From CAZOZZ01 sp965247425 (lineage in GTDB: Bacteria; Acidobacteriota; Terriglobia; 20CM-2-55-15), in NCBI GenBank assembly GCA_965247425.1, contig OZ252023.1:3286001-3350000 (forward strand): a DNA stretch of 64,000 bases, in the 5' to 3' direction. Within the stretch, counting starts at the first letter, position 1; each line of letters starts with the position of its first letter. A model generated the notes under the pieces. It searched no databases. It had not been told where the DNA came from and saw only the letters and a list, made by a program, of their open reading frames with translations. The translations under genes and the position numbers were made by a program. Below are positions 53,359-62,874 of this stretch, one piece after another.

Positions 53359-53542
53359 GCTATTCAGGTAAGGAGCACCGCTTCAGGCCAGCCATTTCGG
53401 AAGAGCAGCTCGGTCGAAGTTGAATGAGGCCCGGCCAGCGGGCATTTGAGTCGAATTCAAACCCATTGTTAAGGAAGTTCTATTTTCGCATTGTTGAAAT
53501 CGATATGGTGTCGGCGGTATCTTGTGGTATATATACCGTCAG

Positions 53543-53929
53543 ATGAAGAAGAAAAAGATATGGCTTGAGTTGAATCAGGTAAGGGGAGCGGTTGCGTCGC
53601 GACTGCGACGGCGGAAGTACAGCCTGATCGAGCGCCATGAGATACCCGACGGTTTGCTGCCTGGCTCGGTGTCGATTAGTTACACCCGGTGCGGTAAGCC
53701 GACGTGCCGGTGTGTGTCGGGTGAAGGGCACCCATCCTGGTCCTGGACATTCATGATGGACGGGAAGAAGCATGTCGAACACGTTCCAGCTGCCATGGTT
53801 GAGGAGATTCAAAAGCGTGTCGGAGCGGGAAGGGAGTTTCAGGATGCGATCCGGGAGGTGCTGACAGCGAACGCGAAGTTGTTGGTGCTGGAGCGCCAGC
53901 AACAACGTGAGAAGCGGAAGCGCCGGTGA
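53543..53929 (+). CDS. DUF6788-like IS accessory protein
   Basis: 128 residues from ATG 53543 (TTG 53522 in frame). It is very basic, with a Cys triad SYTRCGKPTCRCVSGEGHP and WTFMMDGKKHVEHVPAAMVEE, as in the small DUF6788 proteins found before transposase genes. A perfect palindrome GGTATATATACC lies just upstream at 53526-53537, which may be an operator or a -10. The transposase GTG overlaps its stop (GTGA). Confidence 0.8.
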   Translation: MKKKKIWLELNQVRGAVASRLRRRKYSLIERHEIPDGLLPGSVSISYTRCGKPTCRCVSGEGHPSWSWTFMMDGKKHVEHVPAAMVEEIQKRVGAGREFQDAIREVLTANAKLLVLERQQQREKRKRR

Positions 53930-55119
53930 AAGGTCCGTCGGCACGAGGGATACGACGGTACGCGCGAAAGTGTTTGCGGCTGAAGGGGTATTTGAATCAC
54001 CCCGGAGATGGGCGGGTGCGACCGCAGATCGGAAGTGGGCATCTGATCTGGTCTCTGGTGATCGGGTATCTGCTGCGGGAATCGAGCTTCCTGGCCATCG
54101 AGTCGCTCGCACGATCCTCGGCGTGTCGGGCCTTGGGAATCGGACGCCGCTTTAGCGACGACACGCTGGGCTATTTTACCGAGAAGCTGAATCCGGAATT
54201 CACGCGCGGCGCGTTGACCACAGCCATCAAGCAGGCCAAGCGCAATAAAGCGTTCGACGATTGCCGATTCATCGGCCTGGCGCTGGACGGGACAACCGTG
54301 GGGCGTGTCGGTGAGGCCGGGTGTCAGTGGTGTCGACCCCATCGCAACGCCGAGGGGGAGGTGACCACCTACTTACACCACGTCGTGATGGCCACCATCG
54401 TGGGCACCGGGTTCACTTTACCGGTCGATGTGGAACCCTACGGTAGTGGGGATAGCGAATGGTCGGGGGGGCAACGACTGCTTCGTCGGGTGGTGGGGCA
54501 GTTGGGGCCGCGTTTTGCCGATTATGTTGTTGTCGATGGGGGCTATGCGTCGGCTCCGTTCCTGCACTTGGCCGACGAGTTGGGATTGAAGACCATCGTC
54601 CGTCTCAAAGCCAATCTTCCGAGCTTGTTCAACGCCGCCAAAAGCCGGTTTGCTTGTCAGCCGCCGTCCCGGGTTTTCAAGGATGGAGCCGATCGGGTGG
54701 AAATCTGGGATGCAGACGACTTCGATCCCTGGGGCCGATTGAACTGGCCGACCGTGCGCGTGATCCGCTACCGGCAAGAGAAACCCGATGGATCGGTGGT
54801 CGAAGCCTACTGGCTGACCAATTTCTCGATGAACCAAGTGGGAGCGCCCACTTTATTTCGCATGGCCAAGAGTCGTTGGGAAGTCGAAAACCAAGGTTTC
54901 AACGATGCCAAGAACCGTTATGGGATGGCCCATATCCCCCATCACCACGCCAACAGCTTGCTTCTCCACTGGCTCCTCATAAGCCTGGCTCTCACGATCG
55001 AACGTCTGTATCGATTGCGTCATTTGCATCGCGGGCGCCATCGCCCGCATACCTCCATCGAGCTTCTTCGTTTGCTTCGCCTCGCTCTGTCTGCCCCAAC
55101 CCCAGCCGACTCCAGCTGA
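53926..55119 (+). CDS. IS4-like DDE transposase
   Basis: 397 residues from GTG 53926. DDE residues are visible: FIGLALDGTTVGRV (Asp), YVVVDGGYASAPFL (Asp) and RMAKSRWEVENQGFND (Glu, in the Y/R-x-E signature of IS4-type enzymes). A Cys-rich stretch (GCQWCRPHRN) lies between the first two. The C-terminal helix contains HANSLLLHWLLISLAL. It ends about 180 bp before the right inverted repeat. Confidence 0.88.
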   Translation: MKGPSARGIRRYARKCLRLKGYLNHPGDGRVRPQIGSGHLIWSLVIGYLLRESSFLAIESLARSSACRALGIGRRFSDDTLGYFTEKLNPEFTRGALTTAIKQAKRNKAFDDCRFIGLALDGTTVGRVGEAGCQWCRPHRNAEGEVTTYLHHVVMATIVGTGFTLPVDVEPYGSGDSEWSGGQRLLRRVVGQLGPRFADYVVVDGGYASAPFLHLADELGLKTIVRLKANLPSLFNAAKSRFACQPPSRVFKDGADRVEIWDADDFDPWGRLNWPTVRVIRYRQEKPDGSVVEAYWLTNFSMNQVGAPTLFRMAKSRWEVENQGFNDAKNRYGMAHIPHHHANSLLLHWLLISLALTIERLYRLRHLHRGRHRPHTSIELLRLLRLALSAPTPADSS

Positions 55120-55368
55120 ACTGACTCGTTTCCCTGGTCTCCACGCGCCTGCCTGACCCCAATCACCGGGCTGGACCCGCTACGGATACCTGTCTCTCGA
55201 AAATACCCCTCACTTCAAATTCCTCTCCCTCCTCGACCTTTTCCCTTCCAGAGCCCCTTCCAGACACTCCGTCCTCCCTGACTTCCGAAATGGCTGGCTT
55301 CAGGCAGGTGATGTAGATATTGGCGACGCAGTTCATTAGAATCGCTGCTTCACAGGGAGGGGTTTACC

Positions 55369-56499
55369 GTGTTGACGTTTTTCATGTTTCCGAATCGGGT
55401 GATTTTCGGACCTGGCGCTTCGGGGAAGGTTGGCAAGGAAGCGAAGAAGATGGGAGTGCGGACGGTACTGCTTGTGACGGATCCGGGTCTCCAGGCGTGT
55501 GGGCTCTCTAGAACAATCGAGGACAGTATCGGGGACGCCGGGCTCGATGTCTCGACCTTCGGAGAGGTGGTTCAGAACCCCGACGAGGACTGTGTCCGAA
55601 AGGGGATGGAGGCTTACGAGGCCGCCGGGGCGGACGGCCTCGTCGCTCTCGGAGGCGGCAGCGCGATGGACACGGCCAAGGCGATCGGGTTGATGATGAC
55701 CCATCCGGCTCCGCTCTCCCAGTACGACAGTGCCAAAGGCGGCATGGCGCGGATTTCAGATCGCTTGCCGCCGGTGATCGCGATACCGACGACCGCCGGG
55801 ACGGGCTCGGAGGTGTCCTCGTTTTCGGTGATCACGGACACGAGAGAGAAGATGAAGCTGGCCCTGGGGAGCCCGTACTTGATTCCGAAACTGGCCCTGG
55901 TCGACCCTTCCCTCACGCTCGAACTGCCGCGAGAGATCACGATCAACACCGGCGTCGATGCGCTGACCCATCTCGTCGAAGGTTATGTATCGACGGTTCC
56001 AAATCCGATGATGGACAGGATGGCGTTGTTCGGTCTCGAGGAGATCCGGCATCACCTTCCGAATGTCGTCCGCGACCCGGGCAACCTCGAAAGCCGATCG
56101 GAAGTCATGATGGCGGCAATGACCGGTGCGTTCGTCTACAACCAGAAATTTCTCGGGATGAATCACTCGATGGCTCACTCGCTCTCGGCTGTCTATGGAC
56201 TACCACACGGCCTCGCGAATGGCCTGGTGTTGCCGTTCACGATGCGTTTCAATCTTCCCAACGCGGAAATTCAGTACAGAGACATCGGCAAAGCTCTTGG
56301 AGGGAGCGACGGAATTGAAGAAGTCGGGCGACTATTGGAAGACCTCGGCATGGAACTGGGACTGCGTCATCACGGGATGAAGCTCGACGACGTCGATCAA
56401 CTGGCGGCGAAGGCCTTCGAGGATCCATCACACGGGACAAACCCACGCCAGCCGGTAAGCCAGGAAGATTTCGACAGGTTGTTTCGAGAAGCTTATTGA
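55369..56499 (+). CDS. Iron-type (group III) alcohol dehydrogenase
   Basis: 376 residues from GTG 55369, with GGGAGGGG six bases upstream; the first ATG alternative is 55384. NAD-binding domain: RVIFGPGASGKVGKEA, LVALGGGSAMDTAKAIG, AIPTTAGTGSEVSSFSVI. Metal ligands: NTGVDALTHLVEGY (Asp, His), GMNHSMAHSLSAVYGLPHGLANG (His, His). Substrate not predictable. An IS lies 71 bp upstream and may affect expression. A PilZ gene is convergent downstream. Confidence 0.92.
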   Translation: MLTFFMFPNRVIFGPGASGKVGKEAKKMGVRTVLLVTDPGLQACGLSRTIEDSIGDAGLDVSTFGEVVQNPDEDCVRKGMEAYEAAGADGLVALGGGSAMDTAKAIGLMMTHPAPLSQYDSAKGGMARISDRLPPVIAIPTTAGTGSEVSSFSVITDTREKMKLALGSPYLIPKLALVDPSLTLELPREITINTGVDALTHLVEGYVSTVPNPMMDRMALFGLEEIRHHLPNVVRDPGNLESRSEVMMAAMTGAFVYNQKFLGMNHSMAHSLSAVYGLPHGLANGLVLPFTMRFNLPNAEIQYRDIGKALGGSDGIEEVGRLLEDLGMELGLRHHGMKLDDVDQLAAKAFEDPSHGTNPRQPVSQEDFDRLFREAY

Positions 56500-56530
56500 G
56501 GAAACTTCAGGAATACTCCTGGCGATCCAG

Positions 56531-56932
56531 CTAGCCGGTCGGCTTGAGACGCATCCACTCCACTTCCAGGCGAATGATCTTGGCTTGAATGTGCTGTATG
56601 GCCTCAGGGGACGGGGCAATAAATTCCAGGCCGGCAACTTGCCCGTTCACCCTCGAAACCTTGACGTCTATGTCTTCGATTTTCCCTTCGTGATAGAGCG
56701 ACACATCGAACGTATCGCCCACATCCAAAGGTACGCCGGACTCGACGGTGTAAACACATGTCCCACCATCGCTGAGATCGAGGATCTTCGCCAGGTGCTG
56801 CTCGTCACCGATCCGCAACACCACAACGTCTTCATTGGATCCTATAGGCACGATTCGGGCTGAACGTCGTTTGTCTTCCACTGTTCGCATCATCCTTAAG
56901 TTGCTCCCTTCTCTCACTGGATCGACACCCAT
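56531..56932 (-). CDS. PilZ-domain protein
   Basis: 133 residues from ATG 56932; ATG 56893 is an alternative. The c-di-GMP-binding elements of a PilZ domain are present: DKRRSARIVP (RxxxR) and ILDLSDGGTCVYT (D/NxSxxG). The remainder is the PilZ barrel (FDVSLYHEGKIEDIDVKVSR) plus a C-terminal helix. As a single-domain protein it probably acts as a c-di-GMP adaptor on an unknown partner. About 120 bp with no gene separates it from the HIT gene. Confidence 0.85.
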   Translation of the reverse strand: MGVDPVREGSNLRMMRTVEDKRRSARIVPIGSNEDVVVLRIGDEQHLAKILDLSDGGTCVYTVESGVPLDVGDTFDVSLYHEGKIEDIDVKVSRVNGQVAGLEFIAPSPEAIQHIQAKIIRLEVEWMRLKPTG

Positions 56933-57055
56933 GGACCAAACCTTTAGTTAGAAGTAGTTAGAAGCGAATTCTAACGTGGATCGAAACAAACACACGTCCC
57001 GCCCAGATGCCCAACGATTAGTGTCCCTCCTGACAAACAACTTATAATCAACGTA

Positions 57056-57400
57056 TTAACCGGGTGGCCAGGTCATCGGGCGTCCTCCCAGGACATGGAG
57101 GTGAATGTGAAAGACAGTCTGGCCCGCGCCCGCGTTCACATTGAAGACGGTCCGGTACCCAGTCTCATGAGTTTCCCGCTCCCTCGCGATCCGGGCAGCC
57201 GCCTGGAACATTTGGCCCAGCAACACATTGTCGTCGGGGCTCATGTCGTTCAACGTCGGGATGTGCTTCTTCGGTACAACCAGCACATGAACCGGTGCCT
57301 GCGGGTTGACATCTTCGAAAGCCAGAACCTCGTCGTCTTCGTACACCTTCGTCGAAGGAATCTCGCCGGCGATGATCTTACAAAACAAGCAATCAGACAT
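57056..57400 (-). CDS. HIT-family (HINT-type) hydrolase
   Basis: 114 residues from ATG 57400 (MSDCLFCKIIAGEIPST); ATG 57406 is also in frame. It has the zinc-site CLFC at the N-terminus, the KVYEDDEVLAFEDVNPQAPV block and the catalytic histidine triad QTVFHIHLHVLGGRPM. Bacterial HinT hydrolyses nucleoside phosphoramidates. It is divergent from the ABC transporter operon. Confidence 0.95.
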   Translation of the reverse strand: MSDCLFCKIIAGEIPSTKVYEDDEVLAFEDVNPQAPVHVLVVPKKHIPTLNDMSPDDNVLLGQMFQAAARIARERETHETGYRTVFNVNAGAGQTVFHIHLHVLGGRPMTWPPG

Positions 57401-57467
57401 CCGCATACTTTAGCGTAATTATCGAGCAGCCAAGCGTGGATTCTCCTTCGAGACCGAAGCGACGGGA

Positions 57468-57576
57468 GATTCAACGCAAAGTCGCAAAAACGCAAAGGCC
57501 TCAAAGCTTGTTAGTCGGGAAAAGAGCAAAAAAGAAAACCTAACCGCTTCGCGTTTTTGCGTCTTTGCGTTGAATC
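57468..57576. repeat. GCGTCT-type hairpin repeat R7 between divergent genes
   Basis: Arms GATTCAACGCAAAGTCGCAA... (57468-57498) and GCGTTTTTGCGTCTTTGCGT... (57550-57576) with about 50 nt between. It is upstream of both neighbours, so here it is not placed as a terminator. Confidence 0.75.
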
Positions 57577-57617
57577 TTTTCTTAACTATTCCTGGGATCA
57601 CAGGTGCCCGCTGCAAG

Positions 57618-57631
57618 CTAATCGCTATTAG
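57618..57631. promoter_or_regulatory. Small palindrome upstream of the ABC importer genes
   Basis: CTAATCGCTATTAG is a 5-bp inverted repeat with a 4-nt spacer, 13 bp before the ATG at 57644. It may be an operator; it does not match the Fur consensus. Confidence 0.25.
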
Positions 57632-57643
57632 TGATAGACTTTC

Positions 57644-58669
57644 ATGCCTATGAAACGACTGATATTTGCACTGTTGTTCGTGTGGACCTTGAGCGCTTGC
57701 GGCGGCGATCCGGACACGACGACGCTGATCGTTTACTCCCCCCATGGCAAAGAGCTTCTGACCGAATACGAGACGCGGTTCGAGGCCGCAAACCCGGGGA
57801 TCGACGTCCGCTGGCTGGACATGGGGTCTCAGGACGCGCTCGATCGGATACGAAGCGAACGGGCGAACCCCCAGGCCGACATCTGGTTCGGGGCACCGGC
57901 GACCATGTTTTCGCAGGCAGAAAAACTGGGGCTGCTGGCCGAATACCGTCCCAGTTGGGCCGATGCCGTCGCCCAAGACGCTCACAGCGCCGACAACTAC
58001 TGGTACGGAACGTATCAGACTCCTGAGGTTATCGCCTACAACACCAACGTCCTGACGCGAGAGGAGGCACCGCAGGATTGGCCCGATCTGCTCGATGAGA
58101 AGTGGAGAGACCAGATCATCATCCGGGATCCCATCGCCTCTGGAACGATGCGGACGATCTATGCAGCCATGATTCTCCAGAACCGTGGAGAGGACGGCGG
58201 GCCGGAACCGGGCTACGACTGGCTTCGAGGCCTCGACGCGAACACGAAAGAATACACGCTCAACGCCACTCTGATGCTGCAGAAACTGGGGCGCGAGGAA
58301 GCGGCACTGACGTTGTGGAACATGCCGGATATCGAGCTTCAGAAAACGCAATACAACTTCCCACTCGACTACATCATTCCGGAGAGCGGCACACCGGTAC
58401 TGACCGACGCGATTGCAATCGTCGGGGGGACCGAGCATCAGGCTGAAGCCGAAGCGTATTATGAATTTGTAACAAGCGAAGAAAGCCTGGCTCTGGCGGC
58501 CGAACTCTTCTACCGCATCCCAAGTCGCAACGACATCCCTCCCGAGATCCTGCCCGAATGGATGCAGAAGCTGGACATCACCAAGATGGAGTTGGACTGG
58601 AGTCTGGTGGAGCAGCATTCCCAGGAATGGATGGAGTTCTGGGACAGCTACATCCGGGGAGGCCGGTGA
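57644..58669 (+). CDS. ABC importer substrate-binding lipoprotein, ferric-iron type
   Basis: 341 residues. The lipoprotein signal MPMKRLIFALLFVWTLSAC carries a lipobox (LSAC). The mature part matches the FbpA/FutA-like family 1 group: LIVYSPHGKELLTEYETRFE, VRWLDMGSQDALDRI, ADIWFGAPATMFSQAEK, and FVTSEESLALAAELFYRI. Iron-type binding is inferred from family and from the operon; phosphonate-type substrates cannot be ruled out. The ATPase gene overlaps its stop. Confidence 0.87.
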   Translation: MPMKRLIFALLFVWTLSACGGDPDTTTLIVYSPHGKELLTEYETRFEAANPGIDVRWLDMGSQDALDRIRSERANPQADIWFGAPATMFSQAEKLGLLAEYRPSWADAVAQDAHSADNYWYGTYQTPEVIAYNTNVLTREEAPQDWPDLLDEKWRDQIIIRDPIASGTMRTIYAAMILQNRGEDGGPEPGYDWLRGLDANTKEYTLNATLMLQKLGREEAALTLWNMPDIELQKTQYNFPLDYIIPESGTPVLTDAIAIVGGTEHQAEAEAYYEFVTSEESLALAAELFYRIPSRNDIPPEILPEWMQKLDITKMELDWSLVEQHSQEWMEFWDSYIRGGR

Positions 58670-59763
58670 CCACGCGGGCTGCGATGACCGAAGGTCGGGT
58701 TCAGCCCCCCCATCTCTCACTGGTCCACATCAACAAGACTTTCGATTCGACCGCAGCGGTCCGGGATTTGAACCTCGAAGTTCAACACGGCGAGACGCTG
58801 TGCATTCTTGGTCCGAGCGGCTGTGGAAAAACCACGACCTTGAGGATGATCGCCGGCCTGGAAACGCCGACCAGCGGCCGGATCCTCGCCGGGGACAGGG
58901 ACCTGACCTCCGTACCCGCCCGCGAGCGGAATATTGGCCTGGTGTTTCAGAACTACGCGTTGTTCCCCCACCTCAACGTTTTCGAAAACGTCGCGTTCGG
59001 CCTCCGGGCTCGTAGACAGACAAACGCCGCAATCGGGCCGCGCGTTCGGGAGGTACTGGAGCGCGTCCAACTGGGTGAGTTCGAAACCCGTGCCGTGCAC
59101 GCGCTGAGTGGGGGCCAACAGCAACGAGTGGCCCTGGCGCGCGCACTTGCGATCGAACCCGAGGTTCTTCTGCTCGATGAACCATTGAGCAATCTGGATC
59201 CATCTCTGCGCGAAGAGATGCGGGAGCAGATCCGAAGTGTCATCGACGAGTTCAAGGTCACCACCGTTTTCGTCACCCACGATCAGGCCGAGGCGTTCGC
59301 CCTGGCGGATCGGATCGTCATCATGTCCGAAGGCGTCAGTCGACAGGTCGGCGCACCTGATGAAGTCTACAGCCGGCCGGCCGATACGTTCGTCGCCCGT
59401 TTTCTTGGAAGGGCGAACCTGCTTCCGGCTCGTGCTGTGCGGACCCCGGACGGCGCGTACACTCTGGAGTTGGCCGAGGGTTTTTCTCTCAGTTCACCGG
59501 TGGAAAGCGGCACGTTCGAGCGGGCCCTGGTCTTCGTCAGACCCGAAAACGTGATCCTTGGGGATCGCGGTCAGACGGCTACGGTCATCTCCACAAAGTT
59601 TGAGGGCCCCGTCGTGCAGTACACCTTGGACGCAGGCGGCATTCAAATGACAGCCCGCCGCTTTCACCACGGACAAAAACCCCTGGCACCAGGCGATTCC
59701 GTTCACATCGAGATACCCGACGGACATTTTCACGTTCTCAACGACGACGCTCCAGCCCCATGA
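58666..59763 (+). CDS. ABC importer ATPase, FbpC/PotA type
   Basis: 365 residues from GTG 58666, which overlaps the upstream stop (GTGA) and has GGGGAGG just before; ATG 58684 lacks a site. Motifs: LGPSGCGKTTTLRMIAGLE (Walker A), LVFQNYALFPHLNVFENV (Q loop), HALSGGQQQRVALARALA (signature), VLLLDEPLSNLD (Walker B) and FVTHDQAEAFALADRI (His switch). A C-terminal TOBE-like domain follows (RALVFVRPENVILGDR). Confidence 0.94.
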   Translation: MTTRAAMTEGRVQPPHLSLVHINKTFDSTAAVRDLNLEVQHGETLCILGPSGCGKTTTLRMIAGLETPTSGRILAGDRDLTSVPARERNIGLVFQNYALFPHLNVFENVAFGLRARRQTNAAIGPRVREVLERVQLGEFETRAVHALSGGQQQRVALARALAIEPEVLLLDEPLSNLDPSLREEMREQIRSVIDEFKVTTVFVTHDQAEAFALADRIVIMSEGVSRQVGAPDEVYSRPADTFVARFLGRANLLPARAVRTPDGAYTLELAEGFSLSSPVESGTFERALVFVRPENVILGDRGQTATVISTKFEGPVVQYTLDAGGIQMTARRFHHGQKPLAPGDSVHIEIPDGHFHVLNDDAPAP

Positions 59764-61391
59764 TGATGCCCGTCATCATATTCTTCGTTCTGGTCGTCGG
59801 AATTCTGTACCCGAACGTGTTCACTCTCATCGGTAGCCTGTTTCCCGATGGTAGTTTTTCTCTGGATAACTTCATCCGGTTCTTTTCGATCCCTTCCAGC
59901 CAGGAAGCTTTGATCAACAGCCTGGTTATTTCCGTCGGGACCGTGATTTTCTCGGCTTTGATCGGAGTTCCTCTGGCTTTCGTCTTCCACCGTTACGATT
60001 TCTTCGGACGGCGCGTCCTTCGCGCAATCGCCTCGGCCCCGGTCTTGCTGCCCCCTCTGGTGGGAGTGATCGCCTTCATGTTTCTTTACGGCGAGACCGG
60101 CATCATCAGTCGATTGATCCAGCAGGGGCTGGGACTGGACAACCCGTGGCCTAATCTCCGCGGCATCCCGGCCATTCTGTTCGTCCATTCCTACAGCATG
60201 TACGTGTACTTCTTCCTCTTCACCGGAGCCGGTCTGGAACGACTGGACCATGCCGTCGAAGAAGCGGCCCAGAGCCTGGGTGCGTCACGGGCCATGATGA
60301 TCCGAAGCGCGGTCCTGCCCATGCTGGCGCCATCTCTGATCGGTGCGGCACTGATCACGTTCATGTCGTCGATGGCCAGTTTCAGCGCCCCCTTCATCTT
60401 CGGCGGCGGCATCCGGGTCTTGTCGGTCGAGATCTACAACTCGAAACTGAATGGAGACACGCCGATGGCGCTGGTGGAGACCGTCGTCCTGGCAACAGCT
60501 TCGCTCGGAGTCCTCGTACTCCTCCGTTGGTATGAAGGCCGGCGCAGGTACAGTTCGATAGGCAAGGGCGTGGCCTCGCCACGGATCCCCATCGCTTCAC
60601 GTACGGCCCGGGCAGTCGCCGGAGCCGCGGGTTCGCTTGTCGTTCTGTTCCTCATCCTTCCCCACCTCATGGTTTTCCTCATGAGCTTCGTCAAAGACGG
60701 AACATGGACGATACAGTTGCTGCCTCCGGTCTATACGACTGAGAACTATCTCCGGTTGTTCGGCGACCGCCAGTTCTTCGAACCGATACGGAACAGCCTG
60801 TGGATGGCCGGAGCCGCCACGGGCGTGAACCTCGTCTGGGGATTGATCGCAACATTCTGGCTGCGCAAGCGACAAGGCATCAGCCGAAAATTCGTCGACG
60901 CCATGATCATCCTCCCCTGGGCCCTTCCGGGAATGGTCGTGGCCCTGGCGATGCTCGAGTCGTTCTCAACGGTTCTCGGTGGGACCGTCGTTCTCTTACC
61001 GTTTGTGTATTTCATTCGCAACGTACCGCTCGTGTACCGAGCGATAGACGCCAGCTTTTCACAGATGGACCCTTCCGTCGAAGAAGCGTCGGCAACACTG
61101 GGGGCAGGATCGGCCTATACGATCCGCCGCGTCGTTCTCCCGCTCGTGCTTCCGGGCGCCCTGGCCGGAAGCCTCCTGGCCTTCATCGCCGCGGCCGGAG
61201 ACTTCGTTTCCTCGATCTTGATCTACGTCTACTCGAACCGCCCCATCTCCATCGAAATCCTCTCTCAGATCCGCCAGTTCAACTTCGGAAGCGCCGCCGC
61301 CTACAGTGTCTTTTTGATCCTCCTCATCGCCATCACCCTCGGTCTGGGCGAGCGAATCCGCACCACCCAAACCACCGCCATGATGTCCTAG
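59760..61391 (+). CDS. ABC importer permease, FbpB-type with two fused membrane domains
   Basis: 543 residues with about twelve membrane helices. Two BPD_transp_1 domains, each with an EAA loop that contacts the ATPase: EEAAQSLGASRAMMIRSAVL (residues about 163-182) and EEASATLGAGSAYTIRRVVL. Such fused permeases are typical of FbpB/ThiP importers. The ATG overlaps the ATPase stop (ATGA). The gene ends 20 bp before the right boundary of a group II intron on the opposite strand. Confidence 0.93.
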   Translation: MMMPVIIFFVLVVGILYPNVFTLIGSLFPDGSFSLDNFIRFFSIPSSQEALINSLVISVGTVIFSALIGVPLAFVFHRYDFFGRRVLRAIASAPVLLPPLVGVIAFMFLYGETGIISRLIQQGLGLDNPWPNLRGIPAILFVHSYSMYVYFFLFTGAGLERLDHAVEEAAQSLGASRAMMIRSAVLPMLAPSLIGAALITFMSSMASFSAPFIFGGGIRVLSVEIYNSKLNGDTPMALVETVVLATASLGVLVLLRWYEGRRRYSSIGKGVASPRIPIASRTARAVAGAAGSLVVLFLILPHLMVFLMSFVKDGTWTIQLLPPVYTTENYLRLFGDRQFFEPIRNSLWMAGAATGVNLVWGLIATFWLRKRQGISRKFVDAMIILPWALPGMVVALAMLESFSTVLGGTVVLLPFVYFIRNVPLVYRAIDASFSQMDPSVEEASATLGAGSAYTIRRVVLPLVLPGALAGSLLAFIAAAGDFVSSILIYVYSNRPISIEILSQIRQFNFGSAAAYSVFLILLIAITLGLGERIRTTQTTAMMS

Positions 61392-61450
61392 GAATAAGGC
61401 AAGGAAAGACGGTAGAGTAGGGGAGGACGCGTAGAGCGACCTCCCCCTCG

Positions 61451-61487
61451 TCGCACCGGACGTGCGGATTTCCCGCATCCGGCGCTC
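61451..61487 (-). ncRNA. Group II intron domain V
   Basis: Reverse strand GAGCGCCGGATGCGGGAAAT continues CCGCACGTCCGGTGCGA: lower stem GCGCCGGA/TCCGGTGC, CG bulge, upper stem capped by a GAAA-type loop. The CGC triad in the lower stem, rather than AGC, fits group IIC. Confidence 0.85.
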
Positions 61488-61521
61488 CCGACCAATTCTT
61501 CTGAAGCCCACACGGAGAGCC

Positions 61522-62874
61522 TTACAGATAGACCAACCCGAGGGTTTGGAAATGCTTGTAATAGCTGACCCCGCCGGGAGGACGAAAGGGTCGTTGGCTC
61601 CGCCGCCGCAAATGACGCGTCAGACGGTCTCGTACGAAACGGTTGATCTGGCGCTTTGCAACACGAGGATAGCCATAGCTGAAGTACTGCGCCCAGCCGT
61701 TGAGGTGCCGATTCAGATCCGCAACCAGTACCGGTATGGGCATAGAGCCCCGCCATGGGCCAGTCATGTCCCGCACAATCTGACGTTCCCGAGCCAGAGC
61801 CTTCTTGGAGGGGGTCACATTCAGATAGCGTCGTGGCTGCCCGTGCAGGTCCCGATCATACCGAAACGTGTATCCCAGAAAGTCGAAGCTCTGTCCCGAC
61901 TCCATCAGTCGCACGACCCGTGTCTTGGCTCGATTCAGTTCGAGCCCCATCCGTTGTTCCAACGTCTCTTCAATCCAATCCTTCAACCGGGGACTCTGGT
62001 GCCGGGCCAGTATCACCAGATCGTCGGCGTACCGCACCAGTTCGGCTCCGGCCCATTGGGCCGGACCCCCTCGGGCATGGAAGAAGTGATCAAACCAGTG
62101 CAGGTAGATATTCGCTAACAATGGTGAGATCACCCCGCCCTGCGGAGTCCCGGTCCGGGGCCGCCTGGGCGGTCCCCCGTCCCGGGTGTCGGTCACTGGC
62201 GCGTTGAGCCACATCCGAATCAACTGGAGCACCGCACTATCGGTCACCCGCATCCGAATCGCCTTGAACAGCTTGTCCCGCGGAATGGAATCAAAGTACC
62301 CTTTCAGATCCGCGTCATACACGTCCCGCTTCCCGCCGTGGAGTCCTTGCCGCACTTGCTCCAATGCATCATGGGCCTTTCGTCCCGGCCGAAATCCATA
62401 CGAACTGTCCAGGAAATCGGCTTCGAAGATCGGCTCCAGTATCAGCAGCAGCGCCGCCTGCACCACACGGTCACGAACCGTCGGTATCCCCAATGGCCGC
62501 TCCCGACCATCGGGTTTCGGGATATACACCCGTTTGACCGCCTCAGGCTGGTACTTCTTCGCGCGCAGCACCTCGGCCAGTTCGGCCAACCAGCGCTCCG
62601 GGCCGCCCTCCGCATCTACAATCTGGTGGATCGTGACGCCATCGACCCCGGCCGAGCCTCGATTGGCTCGCACCTGCTCCCAACCTGCTTCCAACACGTC
62701 CTTGCGGTAGATCCGGTCGTACAAACTATAAAACCGGAACTTTGGTTCCCGCTTCGCTTTCAGACATAGCCGCAGCCTCAGGTCAGCGAGTCTCGGACCC
62801 AGCCGTCGCCGCTCGCACCATCCGTGCTCTGCTGCTTCGGCTCGCTCTTGCTCCGTGCTAGGGTGATATCCCAA
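61522..62874 (-). CDS. ltrA: Group II intron reverse transcriptase/maturase
   Basis: 450 residues from TTG 62874, preceded by a strong GTGAGGGAG. RT motifs: YQPEAVKRVYIPKPDGRERP, RVVQAALLLILEPIFEADFL, DADLKGYFDSIPRDKL, GTPQGGVISPLLANIYL and LVRYADDLVILA (YADD catalytic aspartates). A maturase X-like region (GWAQYFSYGYPR) follows. No HNH endonuclease domain is visible, as usual for IIC. All key residues are intact. Confidence 0.93.
   Translation of the reverse strand: MGYHPSTEQERAEAAEHGWCERRRLGPRLADLRLRLCLKAKREPKFRFYSLYDRIYRKDVLEAGWEQVRANRGSAGVDGVTIHQIVDAEGGPERWLAELAEVLRAKKYQPEAVKRVYIPKPDGRERPLGIPTVRDRVVQAALLLILEPIFEADFLDSSYGFRPGRKAHDALEQVRQGLHGGKRDVYDADLKGYFDSIPRDKLFKAIRMRVTDSAVLQLIRMWLNAPVTDTRDGGPPRRPRTGTPQGGVISPLLANIYLHWFDHFFHARGGPAQWAGAELVRYADDLVILARHQSPRLKDWIEETLEQRMGLELNRAKTRVVRLMESGQSFDFLGYTFRYDRDLHGQPRRYLNVTPSKKALARERQIVRDMTGPWRGSMPIPVLVADLNRHLNGWAQYFSYGYPRVAKRQINRFVRDRLTRHLRRRSQRPFRPPGGVSYYKHFQTLGLVYL

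Larger units (their letters stand above)
53387..55298 (+). mobile_element. Two-gene insertion sequence, about 1.9 kb (DUF6788 plus IS4-like DDE transposase)
   Basis: Terminal inverted repeats GCCAGCCATTTCGGAAG at 53387-53403 and its perfect complement at 55282-55298, with a 5-bp duplication outside. It encodes a small DUF6788 protein and a DDE transposase overlapping by four bases. Both frames are open, so the copy may be active. It is inserted between the methyltransferase and the alcohol dehydrogenase genes. The family name is not certain from sequence alone. Confidence 0.88.
53382..55303. other. 5-bp target site duplication (TTCAG) flanking the second IS
   Basis: TTCAG at 53382-53386 precedes the left inverted repeat and TTCAG at 55299-55303 follows the right one. 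Confidence 0.8.

Noticed and set aside
57043..57048. Forward TATAAT as a promoter
   Set aside because: No forward gene follows; it lies just beyond the 3' end of the reverse-strand HIT gene.
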